Shown one piece after another: positions 20,739-31,637 of a DNA stretch of 46,023 bases (position 1 is the stretch's first letter; each line of letters starts with the position of its first letter). This DNA comes from Zygnema cylindricum (lineage: Eukaryota; Streptophyta; Zygnematophyceae; Zygnematales; Zygnemataceae): assembly GCA_037447655.1 (NCBI GenBank), contig JBBHKE010000048.1, positions 1 to 46,023 of the forward strand, in the 5' to 3' direction. A program made the position numbers and the translations under genes. The notes beneath the pieces are model-generated. The model was not told the origin of the DNA. It saw only the letters and a list, made by a program, of their open reading frames with translations, and searched no databases.

Positions 20739-22048
20739 TGTTTTTTTTGAAAAGCTGGTTTCGTGCGTACTCGACATTATGTGCGCACGCGACGTTTCGC
20801 GTACGTAATATATTATCGAAAGTAATGTGGTGGTTCGAATGAATTTGCGGATTGGGGGAGTAAATGTACGAGTAAAATTAAAGGGACGTGAGGTAGTAAT
20901 TGAGTGGAGGGATTGCGTTAAGAAATGGACGGCGGATCGCGACTCGATCCGATGCGAAGTTTACGAAATGTACGTCGCCGGTACGTAACATATAATTTGA
21001 ACAAATGTAATTTATATGCGACAAGCGACGTGTATGAAAAATGAGGTGTACTTTATTTGACGTAATTATTGCAAAGGACGCGGTTGCGGTACAAAAATGA
21101 TTTCGGTTGTACAATTATTATTTTAACAAGTGGACATGAATGACTAAATTATCTTCGCGACGTTGTGGGATATTTGACGACTCGCATGGATTTCGTTCGG
21201 ATTTTTATGACCACGTGGCGCGTCATCAAGGGTGCCGAATTAGATCGACGGACAGCGGATATAGGGCGTGGATATTTTTCAAGTAGTAGAGACGCAAAAT
21301 CGCGTCAATCACACGATGTTTATTTTGGACGTCCCGGATTGTTTGACGAAATTCGAGGAGTTCCATTGAGTGACTCAGCATGACTGAGCATACGATTTTG
21401 TAAGATTGTGTGTACTTTGTAAATATTTACAACAATGGTTTGTCTTTATGTGTATTAGTTATTAGTGTAGATTTACTCTTTTTGACATACCTTAAAGTAT
21501 TCGGGTTTATTAACATTAATAGAGGTATCTAGTAGATAGCGTAAGGCTGGTATGCCTCCGTACATTCAGTAATGAGCTCGTGTATATTTGTAGGACTTAG
21601 TCATTTTTAGTCATAGGAACTTTTGGACCAATAACTGTTTATTGTGTTTTTTGGTAATTTTATTTGAGGATTACTCTCAGATCTCTTGGTAGAATTATCT
21701 GAAATTCTGCATGTTTGTTCCTCCTTATATTTTTATTAATTTCACATATTTTCAGGCCTATTGTGTGCCTGGTATGTGTTTTACTTCATTGTGAAGTTAT
21801 TCTGTTTTATCAAAGTTCTGGCAGACTCTTTTTCTGCAACTTTGACTAGATGATGTGATCGCTCTGTTTATTATATTTGTCTGAAACTTTGTGAGGTTAT
21901 TCCAAAGCCTAGATACTATATGTTGATGTAGTTTCAGCTTGTTTTGGTATTTCTGCAGAATTCTGTGTTGATTCAAAGTAGGCTGTTTTTGGGTAGTCTG
22001 TGGTGCTTCCGAGGGTGAATCCATGGCTAGAAATGGCTATGGACAACA
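20739..22048 (+). mobile_element. Solo LTR D (about 1.31 kb) inserted in satellite
   Basis: Starts TGTTTTTTTTGAAAAGCTGG, like the B LTR start (TGTTGTTTTTGGAAAGCTTT), and ends GGACAACA. It is flanked by AATTA (20734-20738) and AAATA (22049-22053), a 5-bp target duplication with one mismatch; both flanks are satellite in the same orientation and join into a normal monomer. There is no internal region, so it is the product of LTR-LTR recombination. It is richer in CpG and GC than its surroundings in the first 600 bp. An ATG (22023) 26 bp before the end opens MARNGYGQ, the position of the gag start in other families. Small open frames (20878-21114 minus, 21165-21383 plus) show no recognisable protein. 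Confidence 0.82.
21212..21217. promoter_or_regulatory. G-box (CACGTGGC) in solo LTR D
   Basis: CACGTG in ACCACGTGGCGCGTCATC, resembling CACGTGGC of the F LTRs. It may be a bZIP/bHLH site; the role is inferred from plant promoters only. Confidence 0.35.
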
Positions 22049-23155
22049 AAATACAAGAAAAAGTTAGCGATAACATTATATAAATTACTTAAATTTTTTG
22101 CGCTAACAGGAATTGTTACCTAACTTACACAAACTATTAACGATAACATGAATTGTAATCTAAATTACACAAACTGTTAGCGATAACAAGAATTGTTATC
22201 TAAATTACACAAACAGTTAGCGATTACAGGAATTGTTATCTAAATTTCACAAATTGTTTGCGCAAACATGATAAATTACCTAACTTACACAAACTGATAG
22301 TGTTAACAGGAGTTGTTTCCTAACTTCCACAAACTATTGGCGATAACAAGAATTATTACCTATATTACACAAACAGTAGGGATAACAAGAATTGGTACCT
22401 AAATTACACAAATAGTTAACGATAACAATAATTGTTACCTAAATTACACAAACTGTTACCGATAACAAGAATTGTTACCTAAACTACACAAACCGTTAGC
22501 GATAACATAAATTGTTACCTAAATTACACAAACAGTAGCTAACAGGAATTGTTACCTAAATTGCACAAATAGGTAGCGATAACAAGAATTGATATCTAAA
22601 TTACACAAACTCTTAACGCTAACAGGAATTGTAACATAACTTACACAAACTATTAACGCTAAAAGGAATTTTTACCTAATTTACACAAATTGTTAGAGCT
22701 AACAAAAATTGTTACCTACCTTACACAAACTGTTAGCGATAACAAGAATTGTTACCATAAATACACAAACAGTTAGCGATAACAAGAATTTTTATCTAAA
22801 TTACACAAATTGTTTGCGCTAACAGGAATTATTCACTAACTTACACAAATTATTAGCGAAAACAGGAATTGTTACCTAACTTACACAAACTTTTAGCAAT
22901 AACAAGAAATGTTACCTAGTTTACACAAACTATTAGCGATAACAAGAATTATTACCTAACTTACACAAACTGTTAGCGATAACAAGAATTGTAACCTAAC
23001 TTACATAAACTGTTAGCGATAACAAAAATTGTTACCACAATTACACAATTAATTTAGGCTAACATGATTTGTTATCTAAATTACACAAACTGTTAAAAAT
23101 AACAAAAATTGCTAGCTAACTTACACAAACTGTTAGCAATAACACAAATTGTTAC

Positions 23156-24626
23156 CTAACTTACACAAATAGTTAGCGATAACAAGAATTGTCACCTAAA
23201 TTACACAAACTGTTAGCGTTAAAAAGAATTGTTACCTAAATTACACAAACTGTTAGCGATAACGAGATTTGTTACCTAAATTACACAAACTGTTAGCGAT
23301 AACAAGAAATGTTACCTTAATTACACTACTGTAAGCAATAACAAGAACTGTTACCTTAATTACACAAACAGTTAGCGATAACGAGAATTGTTACCTAAAT
23401 TACACAAAGAGTTAGCGATAACGAGAATTGATACCTAAATTACACAAACTGTTAGTGATAACAAAAAATGTTAGCTTAATTACACAATCAGTTAGCGATA
23501 TCAGGAATTGTTACCTAGATAAAACAAACTGTTTGCGCTAACTAGAATTGTTACCTAAATCACACAAATTGTTAGCGATAATAAGAATTGTCACCTAAAT
23601 TACACAAACAGTTAGCGATAACAATAATTGTTACCTAAATTACACAAATTGTTAGGGCTAACAGGAATTGTTACCTTACTTACACAAACTTTTAGCGCTA
23701 ACAGGAATTGTTACCTAAATTATACAAACAGTTAGCGATAACAAGAATTGTTATCTAAATAACACAAAGTGTTAGCGCTAACAAGAATTTTTTCCTTACT
23801 TACACAAACTGTTAGCGCTAACAGAAATTGTTATCAAACTTACACAAACTGTTAGCCCTGACAAGAATTGTTTCCTAACTTACACAAACTAATAGCTATA
23901 GCAACAATTTTTATCCAACTAACACAAACAGTTAGCAATAACAAGAATTGTTATCAAAATTACACAAACTGTTAGCAATTACAATAATTGCTACTTTACT
24001 TACACAAATAATTAGCGCTAAAAGGAATTGAAATCTAAATTACACAAAATGTTAGTGATAAAAAGAATTGCTATCTAATTTACAGTAAACGAGAGCGTTA
24101 GCAAGAATTGTTATCTAAATTACAAAACAGTTAGCGATAACCAGAATTGTAACCTAACTTACACAAGCTGTTAGCGATAACAGGAATTGTTATCGTAATT
24201 CTACAAACTGTTACCGCTAACAAAAATTGTAACCTAACTTACACAAACTGTTAGCACTTACAAGAGTTGTTACTTAACTTACACAAACAATTAGCGCTAA
24301 CAAGAATTGTTATCTAAATTACACAAATTGTTTAGAGCTAACAAAAACTATTATCTAACTTATACAAACAGTTAGCGATGATAGGAATTGTTATCTAGCT
24401 TACACAAGTTGTTAGAAATAACAAAAATTCTTACCTCACTTACACAAACTGTTAGCACAAACAGAAATTGTTATATATATTAAACATACCTTTAGCGCTA
24501 ACAAGAAATGTTATATAAATTACACAAACTGTTATCGCTAACAGGAATTGTTAACAAACTTACACAAACTGTTAACAATAACATCAATTGTTACCTAACT
24601 TACACAAACTGTAAGCAATAACAACT
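23156..24626 (+). repeat. Satellite segment duplicated from 17095-18565 (copy 2)
   Basis: See copy 1. The match ends near 24626, where this copy reads CAACTAATTG and the first reads CAACAATTG, after which the arrays diverge. Solo LTR D lies between the two copies and is not itself duplicated. Confidence 0.93.
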
Positions 24627-24689
24627 AATTGTTACCTAAATTACACAAACAGTTAGCGGTAACAAGAATTGTTACCTAAATTACACAAA

Positions 24690-25891
24690 CAAGTAGCGAT
24701 AATAGGAATTGTTATCTAAATTGCACAAACAGTTAGCAATAACAAGATTTGTGACCTAAATTACACAAGCAGTTAGCGATAACAGTAATTGTTATATAAA
24801 TTACACAAATTGTTTGCATTAACAAGAATCGTTACCTAATTTACACAAACTATTAACAATATCAAGATTTGTTATCTAAATTACAGAAACTGTTAGCGAT
24901 AACAAAAATTGTTACCTAACTTACACAAATTGTTAAGGATAAAAAGATTTTTACCTTAATTACACAAACGGTTAGTGATAACACGAATTGTTACCTAAAT
25001 ATCACAAATTGTTACAGATAACAAGAATTGTTATCTTACTTACTCAAACAGTAAACGATAACAGGAATTATTATCTAAATTTCACAAGCTCTTAGCGATA
25101 ACAATAATTGATACCTAAATTACACAAAATGTTATAAATAACAAGAATTGTTACCTTAATTACAAACATAGTTAGGGATAACAGAAAATTGTTATCTAAA
25201 TTACACAAATTGTTACCGCTAACAATAATTGTTACCTAACTTACACAAACTGTTAGCGATAACATGAATTGTTATTTTAATTACACAAATTGTTAACGAT
25301 AATAGGAATTGTTATCTAAATTACACAAACAATTAGTGATAACAACAATTGTTATCTAAATTACACAAATCATTTGTGCAAACAGGAATTGTTACCTAAA
25401 TGACTCAAACAATTAGGGATAAAAGGAATTGTTATCTAAAATACACAAATTGTTAACGTTAACAGATTTTGTTACCTAACTTACACAAACTTTTATCCCT
25501 AACAGGAATTGTTGCCTAACTTATACAAAGTGTTAGCGATAACAAGAATTGTTACCTAAATTACACAAAAAATTAGTGATAACAAGAATTGTTACCTTAA
25601 TTACACAAACAATAAGCAATTACAAGAATTTTTACCTAAATTACACAAAGAGTTAGCGACAACAAAAATTGTTACCTAAATTACACAAACAAATAGGGAT
25701 AACAGGAATTGTTACCTAGATTACACAAACAGTTAGTGATAACAAGAATTGTTAACTAAATTACACAAACAGTTAGTGATAGCAAGAATTGTTACAAAAA
25801 TTACATAAACAGGTAGCAATAACAGGAATTGTTACCTAAATTACACAAACAATAAGCGATAACAAGTATTCTTACCTAAATTTAATAAACA
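24690..25891 (+). repeat. Satellite segment duplicated at 26528-27811 (copy 1)
   Basis: Shared rare variants include TTGCACAAA, CAAGATTTGTGACC, ATTACACAAGCAG and GTTGCCTAACTTATAC. The second copy has two extra 40-bp units, moving the offset from 1838 to about 1920. Confidence 0.88.
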
Positions 25892-26527
25892 GTTAGCGAT
25901 AACACGAATTGTTATCTAAATTACACAAATTGTATGCGCTAATAGGATTTGTTACCTAATTTACACAAACTGTTAACGCTAATAGGAATTGTTATCTAAA
26001 ATACAGAAACAAATAGCGATAATAAGAATTGTTACCTAAATTACACAAACAGTTAGCGATAGCAAAAATTGTTATCTAACTTACACAAACTGTTAACGAT
26101 AACAAGAATTGTTATATAAATTACACAATATGTTAGCAATAACAAGAATTATTACCTAAATTACAAACATAGTTAGAGATAACAAGTGTAGTTATCTAAA
26201 TTACACAAATTGTTAGTGATAAGAGGAATTGTTACCTAACTTACACAATCTGTTAGAGATAACAAGATTTGTTACCTTAAATACACAAACAGTTAGCGAT
26301 AACATGAATTGTTATCTAACTTACACAAACTATTAGCACTAATAAAAATTGTTATCTAAATTACACAAACTGTTTGCGCTAACTAGAATTCTTACCTAAA
26401 TTACACAAACAGTTAGCGATAACAAGAATTGTTACCTAAATTACAGAAACAATTAGCCATAATAATATTGTTGCCTAAATTACACAAATAGTTAGCGATA
26501 ATAGGAAATGTTATCTAAATACACAAA

Positions 26528-27811
26528 CAGGTAGCGATAACAGGAATTGTTATCTAAATTGCACAAATAGTTAGCAATAACAAGATTTGTGACCTAAATT
26601 ACACAAGCAGTTAGCGATAACAGTAATTGTTATCTAAATTACACAAATTGTTTGCTTTAACAAGAATCGTTACCTAATTTACACAAACTATTAACGATAT
26701 CAAGATTTGTTATCTAAATTACACAAACTGTTAGCGATAACAACAATTGTTACCTAAATTACACAAACAAGTAGCGATAACAAAAATTGTTACCTAACTT
26801 ACACAAATTGTTAAGGATAACAAGAATTTTTACCTTAATTACACAAATAGTTAGCGATAACACGAATTGTTACCTAAATATCACAAATTGTTACGGATAA
26901 CAAGAATTGTTATCTTACTTACTCAAACAGTAAACGATAACAGGAATTGTTATCTAAATTTCACAAGCTCTTAGCGATAACAACAATTGATACCTAAATT
27001 ACACAAAATGTTATGAATAACAAGAATTGTTACCTTAATTACAAACATATTTAGGGATAACAGGAAATTGTTATCTAAATTACACAAATTGTTAGCGCTA
27101 ACAATTATTGTTACCTAACTTACACAAACTGTTAGCGATAACATGAATTGTTATTTTAATTACACAAACAGTTAACGATAACAGGAATTGTTATCTAAAT
27201 TACACAAACAGTTAGTGATAATAACAATTGTTACCTAAATTACACAAATAGTTAGCAATAACAACAATTGTTATCTAAATTACACTAATTATTTGTGCAA
27301 ACAGGAATTGTTACCTAAATGACTCAAACAGTTAGGGATAAAAGGAATTGTTATCTAAAATACACAAATTGTTAACGTTAACAGGAATTGTTACCTAACT
27401 TACACAAACTTTTATCCCTAACAGGAATTGTTGCCTAACTTATACAAACTGTTAGCGCTAACAAGAATTGTTACCAAAATTACACAAAAAGTTAGCGATA
27501 ACAGAAATTGTTATCTATTTTACACAAATGGTTAGCGATTACAGGAATTGTTACCTAAATTACACAAACAGTTAGCGACAACAAGAATTGTTACCTAAAT
27601 TACACAAACAAATAGCGATAACAGGAATTGTTACCTAGATTACACAAACAGTTAGTGATAACAAAAATTGTTAACTAAATTACACAAACAGTTAGTGATA
27701 GCAAGAATTGTTACCTAAATTACATAAACAGGTAGCAATAACAGGAATTGTTACCTAAATTACACAAACTGTTAGCGATAACAAGTATTCTTACCTAAAT
27801 TTCATAAACAT
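26528..27811 (+). repeat. Satellite segment duplicated from 24690-25891 (copy 2)
   Basis: Carries two extra monomers relative to copy 1 (near 26750 and 27240) and ends at the block 4 edge with the shared ACAAGTATTCTTACC. Confidence 0.88.
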
Positions 27812-27812
27812 A

Positions 27813-28879
27813 AAGAAGGAAAGAACGGCTTTCCTTTTGACTAGGGGAGCAAATGGACCTTTGCTTTCCCGATGGTTGAACCAAAAATCTCTCTAAGGCT
27901 TGGGTAACTTCCGCTTGCTACTCCCTTCTCCGGCCCCAAGAAGTTGCTCTGCCCCAAGAAGGTCTACTGGTGGCAGCTTCTTGAGATACGGTGGGCTGTT
28001 GTCGGGTAGTAGACGGCATCTCCGGTTGGTCTCGAGCTGAGATGGGAGAGCCACTCTCGAACGAGCTACTCAGGATCTCCACTACTCCTCCCACTGGGCG
28101 TATAATCCGGGCTCGGTCGCTTCTGGCAACCCGTTGCACCAGCTCTTTCTTAACCTTCAACTCATGGATATTGTGAAGGGCTAGAATCTTCTTACGATCG
28201 GGTCTGATAGGATCCGACAACAATTCCGGGTCCATGTATGTCTCCACTATCGGAGCCTTGGATCTGGTGTAACATACCACCTCGAGAGGATGCCCTGGGA
28301 CCGCTTCCTTATGAGGCAAACCCTTCCTACGAGATCGGGGAGCAAAAGTCTGTCTTTCTACCTTCTCCATAGCCATAACCGTGGCGGCCTCGGACAACGT
28401 CGGAAAGTTTTCAGGGAAAAGACCGGAGGAGGTAGAGGTGAGGGTTGCCTCTCTGTCTGCCTTTGAGGAGTCTCAATTACAATCGGCTCAGGCATCATTC
28501 CCTAAAGAAACTGTTCAATGTTCAAAGCTGAGGTGAAAGGGACTGCTTCCTCAGGCACCTGTGACTCTTCCTCTTGTGCTACCGCTTCTTGTCTCTCCTG
28601 TTCTTCCGGACTGACAGCGGAAGGATCCTTATCCTGAGTTTCTCCTCCCCCCATGACTTACAGGAGCAGATGAGCTAGATCTCTCTGATAAAGTCCAACA
28701 CCCTAAACAGCTATCCTCTTAAACCAAAGGGGATAGTAGCTTTTTCAGTACTGTGCTTTTCTGCAAGAAGCTCACTAAGTGCTACGCTCCAGACCACTCT
28801 CCAAAGAATAGGGAGGGACGGAGGGTCGTCCGATCCGGCCCGCAAGAATTCCGGACAAAACCCTGGCGGTGGAGGTGAG
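27813..28879. other. Unidentified segment between satellite 4 and LTR F1
   Basis: GC-richer than all neighbours. It holds a broken minus-strand ORF (27918-28654). The last bases, GGTGGAGGTGAG, before the LTR TGTAG resemble a polypurine tract, so this may be the 3' internal end of an element whose 3' LTR is 28880. Nothing was recognised in 27813-27917 or 28655-28867. Confidence 0.5.
27918..28654 (-). pseudogene. Unrecognised broken ORF, antisense to LTR F1
   Basis: The start is taken as ATG at 28654 (MGGGETQDKD), giving an acidic Glu/Gln-rich stretch of 50 codons and a TAG at 28504-28502. The same frame resumes with MMPEPIVIETPQRQTERQ and a proline-rich run. After a frameshift near 28400 the sequence continues open to a stop at 27918-27920 (about 160 codons), with PLEVVCYTRSKAPIVETYMD, LHNIHELKVKKELVQRVARS and a Ser/Thr/Arg-rich tail. 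There are no membrane segments, zinc ligands or catalytic motifs I can name. Low-complexity ends around a basic middle suggest a largely disordered protein. It could be an extra antisense ORF of a retrotransposon or a captured host gene fragment. I do not recognise the family. Confidence 0.45.
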
Positions 28880-29185
28880 TGTAGAAACTAATGGTTTTAA
28901 AGTATTTTCTAGGTCTGAATAGAAACAAAGAAGCCGAGGCAGTCTACCTCTAACTTCTCTCTCGAACTCTCAAACTTGTCGCAGTCACTGAGAAATTGGA
29001 GAGGATGCTAGAGCCATGGCTACCTAGGCTATCCTGAGGTTTACGGGAAATTTATATTAGTTAGGGTTTATTTATTTAAAAGGTATGTGCTGGCCGCAGG
29101 AATTGATCCTTGCATCTACCAGCCGGCAGACAAGAAATAGCCGGTAGCCTTAGCTGTTAAGTCTAGCCGTAGTATTACGTAACAT
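28880..29185 (+). repeat. 5' LTR of F1, truncated
   Basis: TGTAGAAACTAATGG onward matches 30565-30895 with clear homology (AAGCCGAGGCAGTCTACC, GCCATGGCTACCTAGGC). The match stops at GTTTGAT near 29185. Contains a minus-strand tRNA-like module. Confidence 0.82.
29091..29168 (-). other. tRNA-like sequence antisense in F1 5' LTR
   Basis: On the minus strand: a box A-like TTAACAGCTAAGG, an anticodon-type stem CCGGC/GCCGG and a box B-like GGATCAATTCC within GCAAG/CCTGC. Homologous to 30801-30880. A relic, not a functional tRNA. Confidence 0.3.
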
Positions 29186-30550
29186 GTAGTTTGATGAGGG
29201 AATTGAATACGAGGAAACCTTTGCCTTGGTCGTCAGATTTCCCACCGTCCGCATACTTCTCAGTCTAGCAGCAGCGGAAGACATGGAAGTGCACCTGATG
29301 GACATCAAGACAACCTTTTTGCATTGAGAATTGGAAGAGAAGATCTTCATGCGACAACCCGAAGGGTTTGTGGAGGAAGGAGAGGAGAGTAAGGTATGTC
29401 GGCTGATTAAATCTCTTTGTGGTTTGAAACAGGCGCCTCGACAGTGGAATAAGAAGCTTGATGAGTTTCTTACCGATATGGGATATATCCGGATCAGCTC
29501 AGATCACTCAATCTATGTTTTCAAAGATGAGGAAGATTTTATATTTATTGCAATTTATGTTGATGATTTACTTGTTTTAAGTAAATTAATGGAAAAAATT
29601 AATAAACTGAAAACCGATCTTAAGGGGAGATTTGAAATGAAGGATATGGGGGAAGCAAAATATATTTTGGGAATTTAAGTAGAAAGAGACCGAAAAAAGA
29701 AGATTATAAGATTGACTCAAAAGGAAGCAATAGGGAACATGCTTGAAAAATTTCAGAGAGATAAAGCTAGTAGTTGTACAACTCTAATGGAGTTGAAGAA
29801 GGGAAGTGAGGGGAGTGAGGAAGAAGGAGTCATAGTCTTAGACAAGGAATTATCTCTTGAAGAACATAAGTTCATGCAGACTATTCCTTACATTCAAGTA
29901 GTGGGAAGTCTAATCTATTTTATGAATTGTACCCAGTCGGATTTAGCTCCAGCTTTAGGAGTGCTGAGTAGAAGTCTAAATGCTCCCACTAAGAGTGATT
30001 GGGAGGCAGCTAAGAGAGTCCTTAGATATTTGATAGGAAGTAGGGATCTATTATTGCATTTGGGTGGGGAGAATACTGACATCAATTCTTGGAGTGATGC
30101 CAGTTATGGTGATGCTCCGATGAGGAGATGTACTTCTGGATATGTATTATATGTGGGTGATGGGGCTTGCTGTTGGAGTAGCAAATAGCAAAAGGTTATT
30201 GCTCAGTCCACCATGGAGGCTGAGTATATGGCCTCTTGCTCTGCTGTAAAAGAATTGATGTGGGTCAAGTCTTTGCTTGGTGAGCTTGGTCACCTTAAAA
30301 GTGGTGTGCACAATTTTTTTTGTGATAATCAGGCAGAGATCGCTATTTCGCCAATCCTAAACATCATTTTCAAGCCAAACACATGGACATTAGACTCAGC
30401 TTTGTTAGAGAGAAAGTAGAAAACAAAATAATCAGTTTAGAGTACCGACTAGATAGCGAGATGGTAGCAGATATGATGACAGAACCTGTGCCTTCCCCTA
30501 AGCTAATTTTGTGCAGGGAGAAGTGTGGTGTGAAATTAAAGAATGACTAG
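29186..30550 (+). pseudogene. Copia RT-RNase H fragment, element F1
   Basis: Begins inside RT ([19 protein letters not shown]), then HLMDIKTTFLH and a stop, KSLCGLKQAPRQWNKKLDEF, SSDHSIYVF, and an intact catalytic box AIYVDDLLVLSK. After a stop at about 29676 it continues as VERDRKKKIIRLTQKEAIG, SLIYFMNCTQSDLAPALG, KRVLRYLIGS, SDASYGDAP, VGDGACCWSSK, a stop, STMEAEYMASCSAV and CDNQAEIAI. A frameshift near 30345 precedes the natural end (stop 30548-30550). RT and RNase H catalytic residues are all present, so damage is limited to about three stops and one shift. The missing gag, protease and integrase mean it could not have been autonomous. Confidence 0.9.
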
Positions 30551-30564
30551 AAAAAAAAGGGGAG
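30550..30564 (+). other. Polypurine tract of F1
   Basis: GAAAAAAAAGGGGAG, an unbroken 15-nt purine run directly before the LTR start (TCTAG, mutated from TGTAG). Confidence 0.8.
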
Positions 30565-30800
30565 TCTAGATATTAATGGTCCGTTTTTTAAGTATTTTCT
30601 GGGTCTAAATAGAAATATAGAAAAAAGCCGAGGCAGTCTACCTCTAACTTCTCTCTCCTAACTCTCAAACTTGTTGGAGTCACTGAGAAATTGGAGAAGA
30701 AGCTAGAGCCATGGCTACCTAGGCTATCCAGAGGTTTACGAGAAATATATATATCAGTTTATTTATCGTAAGGGGTTTATTTAGTAAAAGGATATATGTT

Positions 30801-30880
30801 CCCACCAGGATTTGATCCTGGTACCTAACGGATGGTAAGCTGTCGGTAGCCAGTAGCCTTCACCGTTAAGTCTATATGTT
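30801..30880 (-). other. tRNA-like sequence antisense in F1 3' LTR
   Basis: A perfect 7-bp hairpin ACCAGGA/TCCTGGT (30804-30822) holds a T-loop-like ATCAAAT when read on the minus strand; a box A-like TTAACGGTGAAGG lies upstream. Homologous to the modules in the other F LTRs. Confidence 0.35.
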
Positions 30881-30921
30881 ACGATACATAATATAGGGTT
30901 TGATATTTAATTAAACTTTCC

Positions 30922-30927
30922 CACGTG
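30922..30927. promoter_or_regulatory. Palindromic G-box in F1 3' LTR
   Basis: CACGTG in the 12-bp palindrome TCCCACGTGGGA. A second CACGTGGC lies at 31164. Both are candidate bZIP/bHLH sites in the LTR. Confidence 0.35.
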
Positions 30928-31637
30928 GGATAATTCGTTTACCAAAAACTATTTATGGGATACATAGATCCAGTAATGTCAAAGTATGGTTTGCGGTAAG
31001 GATAAGAAACGAATACCGCGCATTTGTTTCTTTAGCTAAAAAAATACCGCGCAGGTTTTTATTACGGCTACGATTAAATGGGAATTTGATCGGACGACAA
31101 AAATGAACGTCGAGATCGCGGAATAGGATTTTGGCGGTTTATAGTCATTGCCACATCAGATGACACGTGGCGAAATTGCGTTGGATCGCGGTATCTCCGG
31201 GGATTACGGCACCGAACACGGATATGACATGTGTCGACTTTTAGGCCATGTTGTACAGTGACTGTACAGAAAGTACACCGGCAGCTATACTTTTGTGTAC
31301 GGAGGTGTAATTTCAGTGGCTCCGTATATCAGTAGATAGAGTCTATGAGAGAGATAGGACTTAGAAAAATTAGGAGATAGGACCCTCTCTCCCAGAGAGC
31401 TTCTGTAAAAAAAGGTCAACTTTGACCCTCAATAACTTACTGCTTAGGGGAGCAAATTCAGATATTCTTTTTGCTATCGACTCAGGGGAGTCTTCCCTTT
31501 AAAGGGGTGATGGTGGTCAAAGTTATTGTTTGCCATGGTGGCATTTGTTCTTGCTGAAACACAAAGGGGTCAGTGTTATCCTAGAGGCTTCTTAGAAGCT
31601 GTCCACTCTAAGGTTTTATGGAGGTCTCAGAGTAACA

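Larger units (their letters stand above)
22049..27812 (+). repeat. 40-bp satellite, block 4 (about 144 monomers)
   Basis: Forward orientation, mostly TAAATTACAC monomers. It contains copy 2 of the 1.47-kb duplication, and a second local duplication (24690-25891 and 26528-27811). It ends within a monomer at TTCATAAACA, joined to unrelated sequence. Confidence 0.97.
28880..31637 (+). mobile_element. Copia element F1, internally deleted
   Basis: Order: truncated 5' LTR (28880-29185), RT-RNase H, purine tract, 3' LTR (30565-31637). Gag, protease, integrase, RT N-terminus and the distal two thirds of the 5' LTR are missing; the LTR match ends at GTTTGAT and RT coding begins right there, so one deletion explains it. 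The YVDD motif is intact and only a few stops are present, so this pol is the least decayed in the window. Satellite orientation differs on its two sides. Confidence 0.85.
30565..31637 (+). repeat. 3' LTR of F1 (about 1.07 kb)
   Basis: Starts TCTAGATATTAATGG (second base mutated) and ends GAGTAACA, after which satellite 5 begins (CTGTTTGTGTAA). Homologous to the F2 LTR 8711-7565. G-boxes lie at 30922-30927 (in the palindrome TCCCACGTGGGA) and 31164-31169 (CACGTGGC). A potential gag ATG at 31618 is 20 bp before the end; its frame hits TAA at once (ATG GAG GTC TCA GAG TAA). Confidence 0.8.

Noticed and set aside
20857-20870. GGGGGAGTAAATG as a polypurine tract with a separate LTR start (similar motifs at 27838 and 31445)
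   Set aside because: These lie at different distances inside LTRs D and F; the LTR ends defined by TGTT...CAACA and flanking satellite fit better.
20878-21383. Two small ORFs in solo LTR D (minus 20878-21114, plus 21165-21383)
   Set aside because: Short, unlike any family I know, and inside an LTR; stop-free runs are expected in GC-richer sequence.
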